A stretch of 31,966 bases of DNA from a virus. The stretch is from the IMG/VR virus record IMGVR_UViG_3300031800_000009, positions 1-31,966 of that record; one strand, 5' to 3'. The notes under the pieces are model-generated. The model worked only from the letters and a program-made list of their open reading frames with translations. It made no database searches and was not told the DNA's origin. Below, in pieces: positions 1 to 6,669 of the stretch; positions within the stretch are counted from its first letter, which is position 1; every line of letters starts with the position of its first letter. Both the position numbers and the translations under genes were made by a program.

Positions 1-47
1 ATCGGTCACCCCCTAGGCTCAGGATGCCCTTGGAGGACCCGCCGTTT

Positions 48-449
48 CTATTCTGCACCCTTGCCCTTCGCTGGCTTGCGCACTCGTTGACTGGATGTTT
101 CAAACTGGAATTTGTTTGTGAAGCCTCGCACCAGCGCGTTGGTCTGCGAGCGTGAGAGGTTGAGCTTGCGACTCAACTGCGCTTGGTTCTTGATGCCAAG
201 CTCAGGGGCTTGCATTAAAAAGCCGAGCGTCATTGCGCGATTGTAAACGCCGCGCTGCTGAAAGTTTCCATCGTTGGTGATCCAGTTCACCACCTGACCG
301 AGAGCCATACTCATTTCATCCATCGAGTAGCATTCACCCGTTGTGGTTTGGTTGGGTTGCATCGTATGGAACGGATCAATGAGCGGGTGCGCCACCCCGT
401 TTGCCCACTCGTATTGTCCACCCACATCGCCGAAGTTGCTGAACGCCAT
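48..449 (-). CDS. HTH-containing phage protein, possible regulator
   Basis: A 133-residue protein that I cannot assign to a named family. Its C-terminal half contains a stretch that reads as a helix-turn-helix (AQLSRKLNLSRSQTNALVRG), followed by a basic tail (RKPAKGKGAE). The most likely role is therefore DNA binding, perhaps control of the left-arm genes or replication. It is the last gene in the leftward direction inside the window. The start is uncertain: ATG at 449 is used here, but a GTG at 464 in the same frame would add five residues. Neither has a convincing Shine-Dalgarno sequence. A perfect dyad at 451-466 overlaps the GTG and could be an operator for this gene. The DNA-binding reading is an inference from the HTH-like stretch only. 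Confidence 0.7.
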   Translation of the reverse strand: MAFSNFGDVGGQYEWANGVAHPLIDPFHTMQPNQTTTGECYSMDEMSMALGQVVNWITNDGNFQQRGVYNRAMTLGFLMQAPELGIKNQAQLSRKLNLSRSQTNALVRGFTNKFQFETSSQRVRKPAKGKGAE

Positions 450-450
450 T

Positions 451-466
451 GAGTGTTTAGACACTC
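451..466. promoter_or_regulatory. Perfect dyad GAGTGT-N4-ACACTC, operator-like
   Basis: A 6-bp perfect inverted repeat with a 4-nt centre (TTAG) lies directly upstream of the ATG at 449, where a repressor or autoregulator could bind. No T-tract follows it on either strand, so it does not look like a terminator. Function is inferred from position and symmetry only. Confidence 0.35.
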
Positions 467-477
467 TGCACGCTTGG

Positions 478-537
478 TTACTCCAGCGGGAAAGGTAGTT
501 TGATGCTCACTCGTTTACGCTCACGCCCTTGAGCCAT
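478..537 (-). CDS. Possible 19-residue micro-ORF
   Basis: ATG at 537 opens a 19-codon frame (MAQGRERKRVSIKLPFPLE) that almost exactly fills the gap between the 108-residue gene ending at 541 and the HTH gene. The peptide is strongly basic in its first half. The ribosome binding site is weak. It could be a real micro-gene, a decayed gene start, or chance. It is listed because the space is otherwise unexplained. Confidence 0.25.
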   Translation of the reverse strand: MAQGRERKRVSIKLPFPLE

Positions 538-540
538 ATT

Positions 541-867
541 TCATTTCTCATTCTTCGGGGGGATTTCATGCGTCCATCCGTTTTCTACGCAAGCCTCGGC
601 GCGCAATATCCGAAGCTCGAACGCGCGGAAAAATGCGTCAATTGCCTCCTGCTCCATCTCGCCAATCGTATCGAGGAAGCGGGGTTGCTTCGCCTTGTCC
701 CACCTCTCGCGAGCAACGCGATCAAATCGCGTAACGATCATTTCGCGGATGTCGTCTGACGTCCATCCCTCGCGCCAATAAATAGGGAAGTGTTCGTATT
801 TTTCGTCGGTCGCCGGTTTGTTGTTTGGCGGTTTGTATTTGTCGTTTGTTTTCCTGTTTGTTTTCAT
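541..867 (-). CDS. Small phage protein, paralogue of the 97-residue gene
   Basis: A 108-residue protein of unknown function. The N-terminus is polar and Lys/Asn/Pro-rich, followed by a helical region (about residues 38-95) that aligns with the product of 1034-1327. The two share the pattern I/V-RE-x-x-I-x-RF, then ARE-x-x-DK, then E-x-EAID-x-x-F-x-x-F-x-LR and finally RAEA. This is good evidence of duplication within the phage. The start ATG at 867 overlaps the stop of the upstream gene in an ATGA, indicating translational coupling. Small acidic helical proteins like this are common in phage early regions, but I cannot give a function. Confidence 0.75.
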   Translation of the reverse strand: MKTNRKTNDKYKPPNNKPATDEKYEHFPIYWREGWTSDDIREMIVTRFDRVARERWDKAKQPRFLDTIGEMEQEAIDAFFRAFELRILRAEACVENGWTHEIPPKNEK

Positions 868-1037
868 TTTTTCTTGTCCCGTATCATCTGCCTGATCCTT
901 TCAGCCAGTTCAGGGTCGTAAATCTTGACGCCAATAAGCACGCTCTCAAGCTCGCTGCGGGTGTAGTCCTTGGGGTTGCCCTTGACCACATTTCTGGCTG
1001 TCTCAAGCCACGCTTTTTTTAGTGCTGCTTCCATCAT
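864..1037 (-). CDS. Small basic helical phage protein
   Basis: A 57-residue protein starting MMEAALKKAWLETARN and ending RDKKK. It is rich in Lys and Arg and probably all helical. The ATG at 1037 overlaps the stop of the upstream gene (ATGA), and its own stop overlaps the next start at 867, so it is firmly inside a coupled operon. No family is recognised. An N-terminal extension in the same frame exists but would overlap the upstream gene by about 50 nt, so the coupled ATG is preferred. Confidence 0.65.
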   Translation of the reverse strand: MMEAALKKAWLETARNVVKGNPKDYTRSELESVLIGVKIYDPELAERIRQMIRDKKK

Positions 1038-1327
1038 TCGCCACCCCCTTCGCATTTGCACATCGGTTCCCCGCACCAACGGCAAACCAGTTTCGCATTC
1101 TGTTTAATCATTCGCGCCTCTGCCCGCTGAAGTTTCAAGCGCAAGGCAAAGATGTAGAAAACCAAGTCAATCGCCTCGTCCTCGATCTCATTCAGCAGGT
1201 CGCGGTCAACGATCAGCCCTTGATGCTCCGCCTGCCCCTTGTCGTATTTCTCGCGGGCCTTGGCCTTGAAGCGCGCAATGGCGTGCTCACGCACCTCGCT
1301 CGGCTTTATGTTTTCCAAGTCGATCAT
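1034..1327 (-). CDS. Small phage protein with C-terminal Cys cluster
   Basis: A 97-residue protein. Residues about 10-72 form the helical region shared with the 541-867 product. The C-terminus adds a Cys-rich tail (CRWCGEPMCKC, CxxC followed by CxC) that could bind a zinc ion; the paralogue lacks it. The start overlaps the preceding 37-codon frame in an ATGA, and the stop overlaps the next start. The function is unknown. The duplication suggests either a subunit pair or divergence after a local gene copy. Confidence 0.75.
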   Translation of the reverse strand: MIDLENIKPSEVREHAIARFKAKAREKYDKGQAEHQGLIVDRDLLNEIEDEAIDLVFYIFALRLKLQRAEARMIKQNAKLVCRWCGEPMCKCEGGGE

Positions 1328-1437
1328 GTTAATTTCTTAAAAACGGGGTATTTCTCATCGGGGAAATTGGGTGATTTTAAGAAATTCCGCCGATCATTTT
1401 TATGGTTTTTTGACTGACAAACTTTTTTGTCGTTCAT
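1324..1437 (-). CDS. Small 37-residue basic protein
   Basis: ATG at 1437 opens a 37-codon frame (MNDKKVCQSKNHKNDRRNFL, then KSPNFPDEKYPVFKKLT) that fills the gap between the replication-organiser gene and the 97-residue gene. It ends in an ATGA overlap with the next start at 1327, the same coupling used by its neighbours, which is the main reason to accept it. It has no clear Shine-Dalgarno and is more AT-rich than the surrounding genes. The function is unknown. Confidence 0.45.
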   Translation of the reverse strand: MNDKKVCQSKNHKNDRRNFLKSPNFPDEKYPVFKKLT

Positions 1438-1446
1438 TGGTGATCG

Positions 1447-2259
1447 TCAAATACTCTGCTTCTCCTTCGCGATGCTTGCCAGTTCCTTGCGCACCTCAAA
1501 CCAGCGGGTCTTTGCCTTGGGGTCATCCCAAATGAAATCGCCTCCGGCCACCTCGGCGCGATGCCGTTCCAGCTTCCCCTTCTCCTCCTCGTAAGCCTTG
1601 GCCTTGATGTCCAGAGCGTAGGCGTTTGATGATGCGCTGCCGCCCGTTCCACGCCCCTTGCTGGTTGATGGCTCGGCTCGGTTCTTTTCAGCCCAACGCT
1701 TGAGGGCGGTTTGCCAATTGGTAATCCTCAACCCGCTTGCCTTCAGCCAGCCCTGCGACTCGTAGTGGTCGAAAAATTCCTCTGCCCATTCCGGCTTGCA
1801 TCCAATCATCGAAGCCTTCGCCAAGACGGTTTCAAGGTCAGGTGTTAATGTGGAAGCTGAAGTTGAAGTTGAAGATGAAGATGAAGATAGGGTGCACAAA
1901 TCCGTTACATCACCGTTACGAAAACGCCTCATCCGCTCGGTATTCTTGGCCCTTTTCTCCGCATCGCGTACCATTCTGCGACTGAAAATGACCCCGTTTT
2001 TGTCCAAAGATGGTACAGAAAGCGACATAAGTTGGTCAAGAAGGCGACGGTATTCGCGCGTAGAAACGCCACAACCGCGACAGATTTGCCGTTGCGTCAT
2101 CGGCTTGCCGCCCACCTCAAGCCGTCCGTAAACCTCGGCGTCGTGCATTAGCATCATCATCCGGAACCAAAGCCCTTGAGCCGCGAGCGAGCAGCAACTA
2201 ACTGGATCGCGCAACCAATCGCCAACGTAGAATTGGATTGCCGGAAGCTTGCCGCTCAC
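1447..2259 (-). CDS. Replication organiser-like protein (DUF1376/YdaU type)
   Basis: A 270-residue protein likely to act in phage replication initiation or helicase loading. The N-terminal region (about residues 1-110) has the IQFYVGDWLRDP opening and the LAAQGLWFRMMMLMHD helix typical of the DUF1376/YdaU family, which is related to DnaD-like replisome organisers. A low-complexity Ser/Thr linker follows (about residues 123-137). The C-terminal part (GWLKASGLRITNWQTALKRW) resembles the tail of DnaT/DnaD-type phage replication proteins. The start is GTG at 2259, overlapping the upstream stop as GTGA. A longer reading would run through the upstream membrane-protein gene. The family call comes from sequence pattern; the replication role is inferred. 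Confidence 0.75.
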   Translation of the reverse strand: MSGKLPAIQFYVGDWLRDPVSCCSLAAQGLWFRMMMLMHDAEVYGRLEVGGKPMTQRQICRGCGVSTREYRRLLDQLMSLSVPSLDKNGVIFSRRMVRDAEKRAKNTERMRRFRNGDVTDLCTLSSSSSSTSTSASTLTPDLETVLAKASMIGCKPEWAEEFFDHYESQGWLKASGLRITNWQTALKRWAEKNRAEPSTSKGRGTGGSASSNAYALDIKAKAYEEEKGKLERHRAEVAGGDFIWDDPKAKTRWFEVRKELASIAKEKQSI

Positions 2260-2468
2260 GTCACCGCCTCCAGCAGCCAGCGGATTGATGCGTAAGCCCC
2301 TACGCCCATAAAAAACAGCATGACCAGAAAGGTCAGCACTCTGCCTATTCTCATCACCATCAGGGTCGGCCCAACCCAGCGGCCTACCTTCTCGGCGTCC
2401 TCCTTTAGTTTCTTTGCCTTGGCTCGCGCCTTGCGGGCGTCGTCCTTTTGCTTTTGTGGTGTTGTCAT
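2256..2468 (-). CDS. Small membrane protein with basic N-terminus
   Basis: A 70-residue protein. Residues 1-30 are very basic and helical (repeated KARAKAKK pattern). Residues about 42-62 (VLTFLVMLFFMGVGAYAS) form one clear transmembrane segment. It lies in the replication region, coupled by ATGA at its start and GTGA at its end, and is probably anchored in the host inner membrane. It could tether a replication or regulatory protein to the membrane, but this is speculation. No family is recognised. Confidence 0.75.
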   Translation of the reverse strand: MTTPQKQKDDARKARAKAKKLKEDAEKVGRWVGPTLMVMRIGRVLTFLVMLFFMGVGAYASIRWLLEAVT

Positions 2469-2650
2469 AAATCATCCTCGCTGTCTGCCAATTCTGCTGG
2501 CCCTTCAAATTCGCACTCAAGGTCTTGGGCCTTTGCCTTCTCGATTGCTTCTTGCGCCAAATCCTGCACCTCACTGTATGCGGGCAGTTTACTGGTCGTC
2601 ATGATGTCAACGCTGGTCGTTACTTTCAGGTGGTGCAGGTATGCTTTCAT
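2465..2650 (-). CDS. Small acidic protein
   Basis: A 61-residue protein beginning MKAYLHHLKVTTSVDIMTTS and ending in an acidic tail (ELADSEDDL). The ATG at 2650 overlaps the upstream stop as ATGA, so this start is preferred over longer readings into the neighbouring gene. The middle is probably one helix (VQDLAQEAIEKAKAQ). No family is recognised and the function is unknown. Its position between a nuclease candidate and a replication protein suggests a DNA-metabolism context. Confidence 0.65.
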   Translation of the reverse strand: MKAYLHHLKVTTSVDIMTTSKLPAYSEVQDLAQEAIEKAKAQDLECEFEGPAELADSEDDL

Positions 2651-3180
2651 TTTTCCAAAGGGCTTCTCTCTGCGTCGTCCATCGGGACAAAGGTTTGCCA
2701 AGCCCATTCGTAGCCGGATTGGCAAGGCCGCTTGACGCGCATATATTTCTCGTTGTAGCGAAAGGTAAATGAGCCGTCGCCGTTGGTGATTTGTTTGACC
2801 AGAAAGAATGTCTCGTCCAGCAAGCGCATAAACAGCAGCGTCGGCACTCCAAACAGGATCGACGCCCGTTGAGCGTTGCCGAGCTTCACGCTGCCAAGGA
2901 TTGCCCGCCCGCCATACTTGCCAAACAAGGTGGCCGCATCAAAGTTGCGACACTTGGCCTCGTAGATGTAAGCCACCTCGGTCGTCATTGATTCCCTGTT
3001 GCACGTCATAATCATGCCGTCCATCGGCGCGCGCGCTCCGGCCCAAGTGTCCTTTGGTGATTCAATGGCAATAAGGTCGGAGCGGGTGCAGGCGAACGCA
3101 TTCATCATATCCCTTTCGGCATTTGAATAAGCGCGTCCGAGGTCGGTAGATACGCCCAACCCGCTCCGGTTTTTTCTCAT
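2647..3180 (-). CDS. Possible PD-(D/E)XK-fold nuclease
   Basis: A 177-residue protein. The layout is an N-terminal helix with a conserved-looking Glu (NAERDMMNAF), an Asp in the middle (PMDGMIM), then a strand ending in an E-x-K motif (YIYEAKCRNFD, about residues 70-80), followed by alternating helices and strands. This order fits holiday-junction-resolvase-type or VRR-NUC-type nucleases of the PD-(D/E)XK superfamily. Location among ERF, exonuclease, RuvC-like and SSB-tailed proteins supports a role in recombination or replication. The start is uncertain: ATG at 3180 is used, and a TTG at 3186 would add two residues. Neither has a Shine-Dalgarno. The nuclease call rests on weak motifs. Confidence 0.55.
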   Translation of the reverse strand: MRKNRSGLGVSTDLGRAYSNAERDMMNAFACTRSDLIAIESPKDTWAGARAPMDGMIMTCNRESMTTEVAYIYEAKCRNFDAATLFGKYGGRAILGSVKLGNAQRASILFGVPTLLFMRLLDETFFLVKQITNGDGSFTFRYNEKYMRVKRPCQSGYEWAWQTFVPMDDAERSPLEK

Positions 3181-3225
3181 ATGCAAGGAGGCATAATGTG
3201 TTGAAGAATCGACCTCGTTTGTAGA

Positions 3226-3546
3226 TTAGAATGGTACATCATCATCGGGATCGACAACGTGTCTGGATGCTGTCGTTGGCGGCGTAATAATGCCCTGCGG
3301 CAAATCGCCAAATGTCTTGGCGTTCCCAAGGATCGGCCCGCGCTCTCCGGCTTCGCGCTCCTCCTTGCTCACGCTTTGCACCACCATATGACTGTCACCA
3401 TATTGACTGTCCGGCGTTTCGATCAGGGTGAGGTCGCAATATTTTGGGCTCACCGGCTCCTCGCCACCTCGGTCTTGGGGCTTGCCTGTTATCAGTCTGC
3501 CCTTGTCGATTTTCGTTACGTCAATGCTTATGCTAATTACTGCCAT
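3226..3546 (-). CDS. Single-stranded DNA-binding-like protein with acidic SSB tip
   Basis: A 106-residue protein. The N-terminal two thirds are strand-rich (AVISISIDVTKI, then KYCDLTLIETPDSQYGDSHM and VVQSVSKEERE) and compatible with an OB-like fold. The last eight residues are DPDDDVPF, almost identical to the acidic C-terminal tip of bacterial SSB proteins (DDDIPF), through which SSB recruits exonucleases, helicases and RecO. It probably coats single-stranded DNA during phage replication or annealing. It lies downstream of the ERF, exonuclease and RuvC-like genes. The OB fold is an inference; the C-terminal tip is seen directly. Confidence 0.6.
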   Translation of the reverse strand: MAVISISIDVTKIDKGRLITGKPQDRGGEEPVSPKYCDLTLIETPDSQYGDSHMVVQSVSKEEREAGERGPILGNAKTFGDLPQGIITPPTTASRHVVDPDDDVPF

Positions 3547-3769
3547 TTCGTTCCTTCCGTTCTGTTTGTTTCCGTTTCTCCCGCAGGGCGCACATACACT
3601 CCCGCTGGATTTTCAACCGCGCCGCCTCTGCCTGTTCTGGCGTTTGACCAACGCCGATTGAAATTCGTTCTGCCTTGGGCAGATGCACCCAGCCCATCAG
3701 GATGCCGTAGGCAACTATCTGCGGAGCATTCGCGCGCAGGTATTCGTTGTCGGCCTGTTGCTCCTTCAT
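3533..3769 (-). CDS. Small helical protein, unknown
   Basis: A 78-residue protein that is mostly helical, with a Gln/Glu/Arg-rich C-terminus (EAARLKIQRECMCALREKRK). The ATG at 3769 overlaps the resolvase stop by one base (TGATG). It overlaps the downstream SSB-like gene by 14 nt. No family is recognised. It may be an accessory to the neighbouring resolvase or SSB-like protein, but that rests on position only. Confidence 0.65.
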   Translation of the reverse strand: MKEQQADNEYLRANAPQIVAYGILMGWVHLPKAERISIGVGQTPEQAEAARLKIQRECMCALREKRKQTERKERNGSN

Positions 3770-4272
3770 CACTTGCCCGCCCTCCTCCGGCCTGAATCAA
3801 GCAGCGCGTGAGATAGGATCAGCAGCGCGTCACTTGTCTTGAGTGTGATTTGCTTCCTGATCTCCGGCCAACGCCGCTGCGCCTCGCCCTTCAGCTTGTT
3901 CTTCCATTCGGTCTGGCTTGTCCCTCGCGTCCGGCTCATTGCAACGGTCTTTTGCCACTTCTGCGGGCGCACCAAACGCACGTCGGCGTTCAGGGCTTCG
4001 AGGAGGCCAAGGCAGAAACCGAAATGCTTGCCCAATACAAAGGCGCGACTGCTTGGAATGTTCTTGCCGCAGTAACTCGGCACGTCCTCAACGTAGGCAA
4101 CCAGCCGCCAACCCTCATCCTCGCAGTTGCTCGCCGTCTCGCGAATCAACTCGATGAGGTCGCCATCGGTGGCGGGCATCGGCAGACACGCCACGCTGCC
4201 AAGCGGCCCAAGGATGGCAATGCCGCCGCTCTTGCCGGGATCAATTCCGAGCGTGTATTGTTGCGCTGGCAT
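3769..4272 (-). CDS. RuvC-like Holliday junction resolvase
   Basis: A 167-residue RNase H-fold nuclease of the RuvC group, which cleaves four-way or branched DNA. The signature is clear: GIDPGKSGGIAIL near the N-terminus gives the first catalytic Asp (D11), VEDVPS gives the second acidic residue (E62), and KTSDALLI near the C-terminus gives another (D148). Phages use such enzymes to resolve recombination intermediates and branched DNA before packaging. The start at 4272 has AAGGAG upstream, although this ORF overlaps the previous gene by 32 nt. Neighbouring ERF and exonuclease genes form a coherent recombination set. Confidence 0.88.
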   Translation of the reverse strand: MPAQQYTLGIDPGKSGGIAILGPLGSVACLPMPATDGDLIELIRETASNCEDEGWRLVAYVEDVPSYCGKNIPSSRAFVLGKHFGFCLGLLEALNADVRLVRPQKWQKTVAMSRTRGTSQTEWKNKLKGEAQRRWPEIRKQITLKTSDALLILSHALLDSGRRRAGK

Positions 4273-4483
4273 ATTCCGGTTGCTCCTTGTTCAACTCAAT
4301 AAACAGGCGGTACATTCCCTCCTGCGATTCCTTCAGCTTTTCGATGGCAAAGAGGGCAAGCGTTGCCTGTTGCTCATCCTTCAGGGATGACGCCAAGCTG
4401 CCCATCGCCTCCGCTGCTGCGATGATGGATTCCGCCGCGCTGCTTGCGGCCTCATGAATTATTCTCTGTTCGTTTGGGCTCAT
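4241..4483 (-). CDS. Small Ala/Glu-rich helical protein
   Basis: An 80-residue protein, Ala-, Glu- and Ser-rich in its first 40 residues (HEAASSAAESIIAAAEAMGS). It is probably a long helix or coiled coil. It is coupled to the exonuclease gene by ATGA at 4480-4483 and overlaps the resolvase start by 32 nt. No family is recognised. The position suggests an accessory protein of the recombination module. Confidence 0.65.
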   Translation of the reverse strand: MSPNEQRIIHEAASSAAESIIAAAEAMGSLASSLKDEQQATLALFAIEKLKESQEGMYRLFIELNKEQPEYASATIHARN

Positions 4484-5535
4484 TTTTTTATCAATCTGGG
4501 TTTGCCCTCCTTGGTTTCGATTAGGTGACCGAGCTCCTTGTCGATCACCACCCTTGCCGCCTTGGGGCTGACGCCCGCCCTGCGCGCCACCATCCGCTCA
4601 AGCTCGGTGGGTGAAATTTTGATGCCATCAAGTTCCGCGCGGCTTAACATCCCCAACTCAAGGATGCCCTCGCGCATTCGTTGAGGGTCTGAAACGCTGC
4701 GCAACTTGCTGCCGTTGCGTAACTCCCACCCGCTGACCGCTTCAGGGTCTGCTGTAATCAACTCCTCTGCCCGCCCGCGAATGTCCTTGATGCACTCCGT
4801 TGCAACCCTTGAAAGCTCAAGCAACCGAGGCAAGTCCTCCACCGCAATCAGCGCGCCATTCACCTTGGCTACCTCGGCCAGTTGGGCGTTGGCCTCCGGA
4901 CAGGTCGGGCGGGCTCGGCAGTATTTACAAGCCGCCGCCGTTGCCGTTCGTCTGGCCTTGGGATTGATGGCCGCTTGCAGGATGCGCAGCACCTCGTCGC
5001 GCGCCTCGCGCAAATCGTTCTTGGTGTAGGCCACCACTTGCGGCTGTTCGAATGCCTGAATGATGGCCACCAGAATCACGTCAGCCTTGTGCGTCTCGGC
5101 CACCAAGACCGCCAGCGCGCGCAACTGTAAATTGTCAGGGCTCTCCGGCACATCGCCTCGGCCTGTCTTGTAATCGATGACCAGAAACTTGCCGTCCTTG
5201 CTGCCAACAAAATCCGGCATCCCAGAAAACCGATAATCGCCAAGCGTCTTGTCGCGCATAAAATACCGCTGCTCCTTCACCACCTTGTCAACGCCTTCAG
5301 GAAAATGGTGGTCAACAAGGGTGTCCCGCTTGCGCATAAGTTGGTGGTAAATCTCAAGCTCATCATCGGCAAGCGTCAGCGTCTCCCCCGCAAGTGCGGA
5401 GTGAATCAGCGTGCCGCGCGTGGCGTCAGGGCTTGCCGGTGGTTCTGGCAAATTCTTTTCCGCATTCCATTTGCCGTTGCAGTCGGCCACCCCCTCAAGG
5501 TAGCTGGCTGAAATAAATCCCTCTCGTTCGTCCAT
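4480..5535 (-). CDS. RecB/Cas4-like exonuclease with Fe-S-type Cys set
   Basis: A 351-residue PD-(D/E)XK nuclease, DUF2800-like. Visible motifs are GTLIHSAL (His near residue 45), FSGMPDFV (Asp near 108), VIDYKTGRGD (catalytic D-x-K near 121-123) and a following NLQLRALA helix with the RecB-family Gln. Three Cys at about 203, 206 and 212 (CKYCRARPTC), together with one near residue 19 (ADCNGKW), match the four-Cys iron-sulphur arrangement of Cas4 and AddB. Next to ERF it probably makes the 3' single strands used for annealing. The start is ATG 5535, with AAGGA about 9 nt upstream. ATG 5544 is possible but has the same AAGGA too close. Confidence 0.85.
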   Translation of the reverse strand: MDEREGFISASYLEGVADCNGKWNAEKNLPEPPASPDATRGTLIHSALAGETLTLADDELEIYHQLMRKRDTLVDHHFPEGVDKVVKEQRYFMRDKTLGDYRFSGMPDFVGSKDGKFLVIDYKTGRGDVPESPDNLQLRALAVLVAETHKADVILVAIIQAFEQPQVVAYTKNDLREARDEVLRILQAAINPKARRTATAAACKYCRARPTCPEANAQLAEVAKVNGALIAVEDLPRLLELSRVATECIKDIRGRAEELITADPEAVSGWELRNGSKLRSVSDPQRMREGILELGMLSRAELDGIKISPTELERMVARRAGVSPKAARVVIDKELGHLIETKEGKPRLIKK

Positions 5536-5568
5536 TCGTTCCATTCCTTTTTGCAGTCGATAAAACCC

Positions 5569-5601
5569 CACCGCCGCGCCCTGCAAAACAGCGCGGCGAT
5601 G
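5569..5601 (-). terminator. 11-bp hairpin between ERF and exonuclease genes (attenuator-like)
   Basis: On the minus strand an 11-bp stem (8 perfect GC-rich pairs CGCCGCGC/GCGCGGCG, one G-U, two more pairs) closes an 11-nt loop and is followed by GGGGTTTTATC. The U-run is short and separated from the stem, so it may act as a partial terminator, an mRNA processing site or a translation attenuator rather than a full stop. It lies in the only sizeable gap of this operon. Confidence 0.45.
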
Positions 5602-5611
5602 AGGATGGTTG

Positions 5612-6145
5612 TTACCGTTGATTCGCGTAGCGTTTGTCTGGCCTCGGCTGGGCAACGGCTTGGGGTTTGGCCGACATAGCCGCACCCGCATCATCGTCCT
5701 CGCCCTTCACCGTCAAACCCACTTGAGCGCAAAACGTATAGCGGCGCGCGTAGCTAATCGCGGAAGCGAATGCGTGTGCGTCGGTCTTGTCCTTCGGGTG
5801 GAGCGGATGTTGCGAGGCGATCCATTGGCCGGAAGTGTGCAAAAGCAGCGACCAGAGTTTTGTGGCTCCAGTTTGATCCGGCCAAAGCACTTGCGTGAGG
5901 GCAATGCCGTTGGCGTTAAGCTTGGGCAGAGCCTCATCAAAGCAATCGGGAAGGTCGGCGTATTTATATTTATGCGCCACCTTGGTCTTGGTGACGGTCT
6001 TGATTGATTGCTGCACCTTGATGAGTGCGGGCACAATCTTATCCACCTTGGCCGAGGTCATCATCGTCTCGACCGTCGGCTTGTTGGCTGCTCCATTATT
6101 GGGAACAGGTTTGTGTTCTGATTTGGCTTGTTCTGTTTCCGCCAT
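5612..6145 (-). CDS. erf: ERF-family single-strand annealing protein
   Basis: A 177-residue phage recombinase of the ERF superfamily, which anneals complementary single strands during phage recombination and genome circularisation. The family core is visible: KYKYADLPD, then a segment with NGIALTQ, then LWSLLLHTSGQWI, then AFASAISYARRYTF and the acidic GEDDDAG motif. The C-terminus (about residues 158-177) is a short basic, Pro/Gln-rich tail. The start ATG has AAAGGA upstream. It pairs naturally with the downstream exonuclease, as in Red-like two-component systems. The family assignment is confident; the pairing is inferred from gene order. Confidence 0.9.
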   Translation of the reverse strand: MAETEQAKSEHKPVPNNGAANKPTVETMMTSAKVDKIVPALIKVQQSIKTVTKTKVAHKYKYADLPDCFDEALPKLNANGIALTQVLWPDQTGATKLWSLLLHTSGQWIASQHPLHPKDKTDAHAFASAISYARRYTFCAQVGLTVKGEDDDAGAAMSAKPQAVAQPRPDKRYANQR

Positions 6146-6148
6146 TTG

Positions 6149-6475
6149 TTAGGTTCCTTTCGCGTTCAGGGCGTCAGCCCTTTTCGTTGTTGTAAAGGCG
6201 ACCAGCGGAAAATACTGCTGGTCGTCTTTTTTGATTTCCCAAACCGCAGCGGTTCGCCCGCTGGCGTTCTGGCGTCGTTGCCCGCTGTCCTGCAAGTACC
6301 CTCGCTTGACCAGTTCGGCCACTCGCGGGCGGGCGGTCAAAATGCTGATGCCGAGCCTTTGCGCAATCTCATCAGCGGTGTGGTTGCCCGCATCGAATTG
6401 GCGAATGATCCGCCGCTGCAATTTGTAGCGCAACGGGTGGATGGCCTTGAGGGCGTCGAGGTGGGTGGTGGTCAT
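6149..6475 (-). CDS. Winged-helix DNA-binding protein
   Basis: A 108-residue protein with a winged helix-turn-helix at about residues 20-85: HTADEIAQRLGISILTARPR is the HTH, VAELVKRGYLQD the following helix, and RTAAVWEI the wing strand. This is the MarR/ArsR-like layout used by many phage regulators and replication-associated proteins. The start at 6475 overlaps the upstream stop as ATGA. Longer readings run back through the neighbouring gene and an intergenic palindrome and are rejected. It is a candidate transcriptional regulator of the left arm; its targets are unknown. Confidence 0.75.
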   Translation of the reverse strand: MTTTHLDALKAIHPLRYKLQRRIIRQFDAGNHTADEIAQRLGISILTARPRVAELVKRGYLQDSGQRRQNASGRTAAVWEIKKDDQQYFPLVAFTTTKRADALNAKGT

Positions 6476-6636
6476 TTGCTTTGGATTGACTTCAGGACGT
6501 TGCAGAATAATCGGGCAACGTCGGTGTCGTTTGCGTACTCGTACCCGTAAGGAGCGAGGTCGAGGGTTGCGCGTTCGGCGTTCACTCGATCCCAAGCTGC
6601 GCGCCAATCGGTGTGGGGTGTGGGTTTTTTCTTCAT
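6472..6636 (-). CDS. Small 54-residue protein
   Basis: A 54-residue protein with several Trp and Tyr (TDWRAAWDRVNAE, YGYEYANDT). The ATG at 6636 follows a purine-rich leader containing AAGGAG. It ends in an ATGA overlap with the winged-helix gene. No family is recognised. It is the first gene after the palindrome-containing gap at 6637-6722, so it probably starts a transcription or translation unit. Confidence 0.65.
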   Translation of the reverse strand: MKKKPTPHTDWRAAWDRVNAERATLDLAPYGYEYANDTDVARLFCNVLKSIQSK

Positions 6637-6669
6637 TGTTGTTTGTTCTCCTTGTTCTTGTTTTATGTT

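Noticed and set aside
1405-1440. GACAAA-CTTT-TTTGTC hairpin with T-runs
   Set aside because: The stem is AT-rich and weak and lies inside the 37-codon frame; not convincing as a terminator.
3170-3200. GCCTCCTT on the minus strand and AAGGAGG followed by ATG on the plus strand
   Set aside because: The plus-strand ATG reaches a stop after one further codon, so the Shine-Dalgarno match is probably chance.
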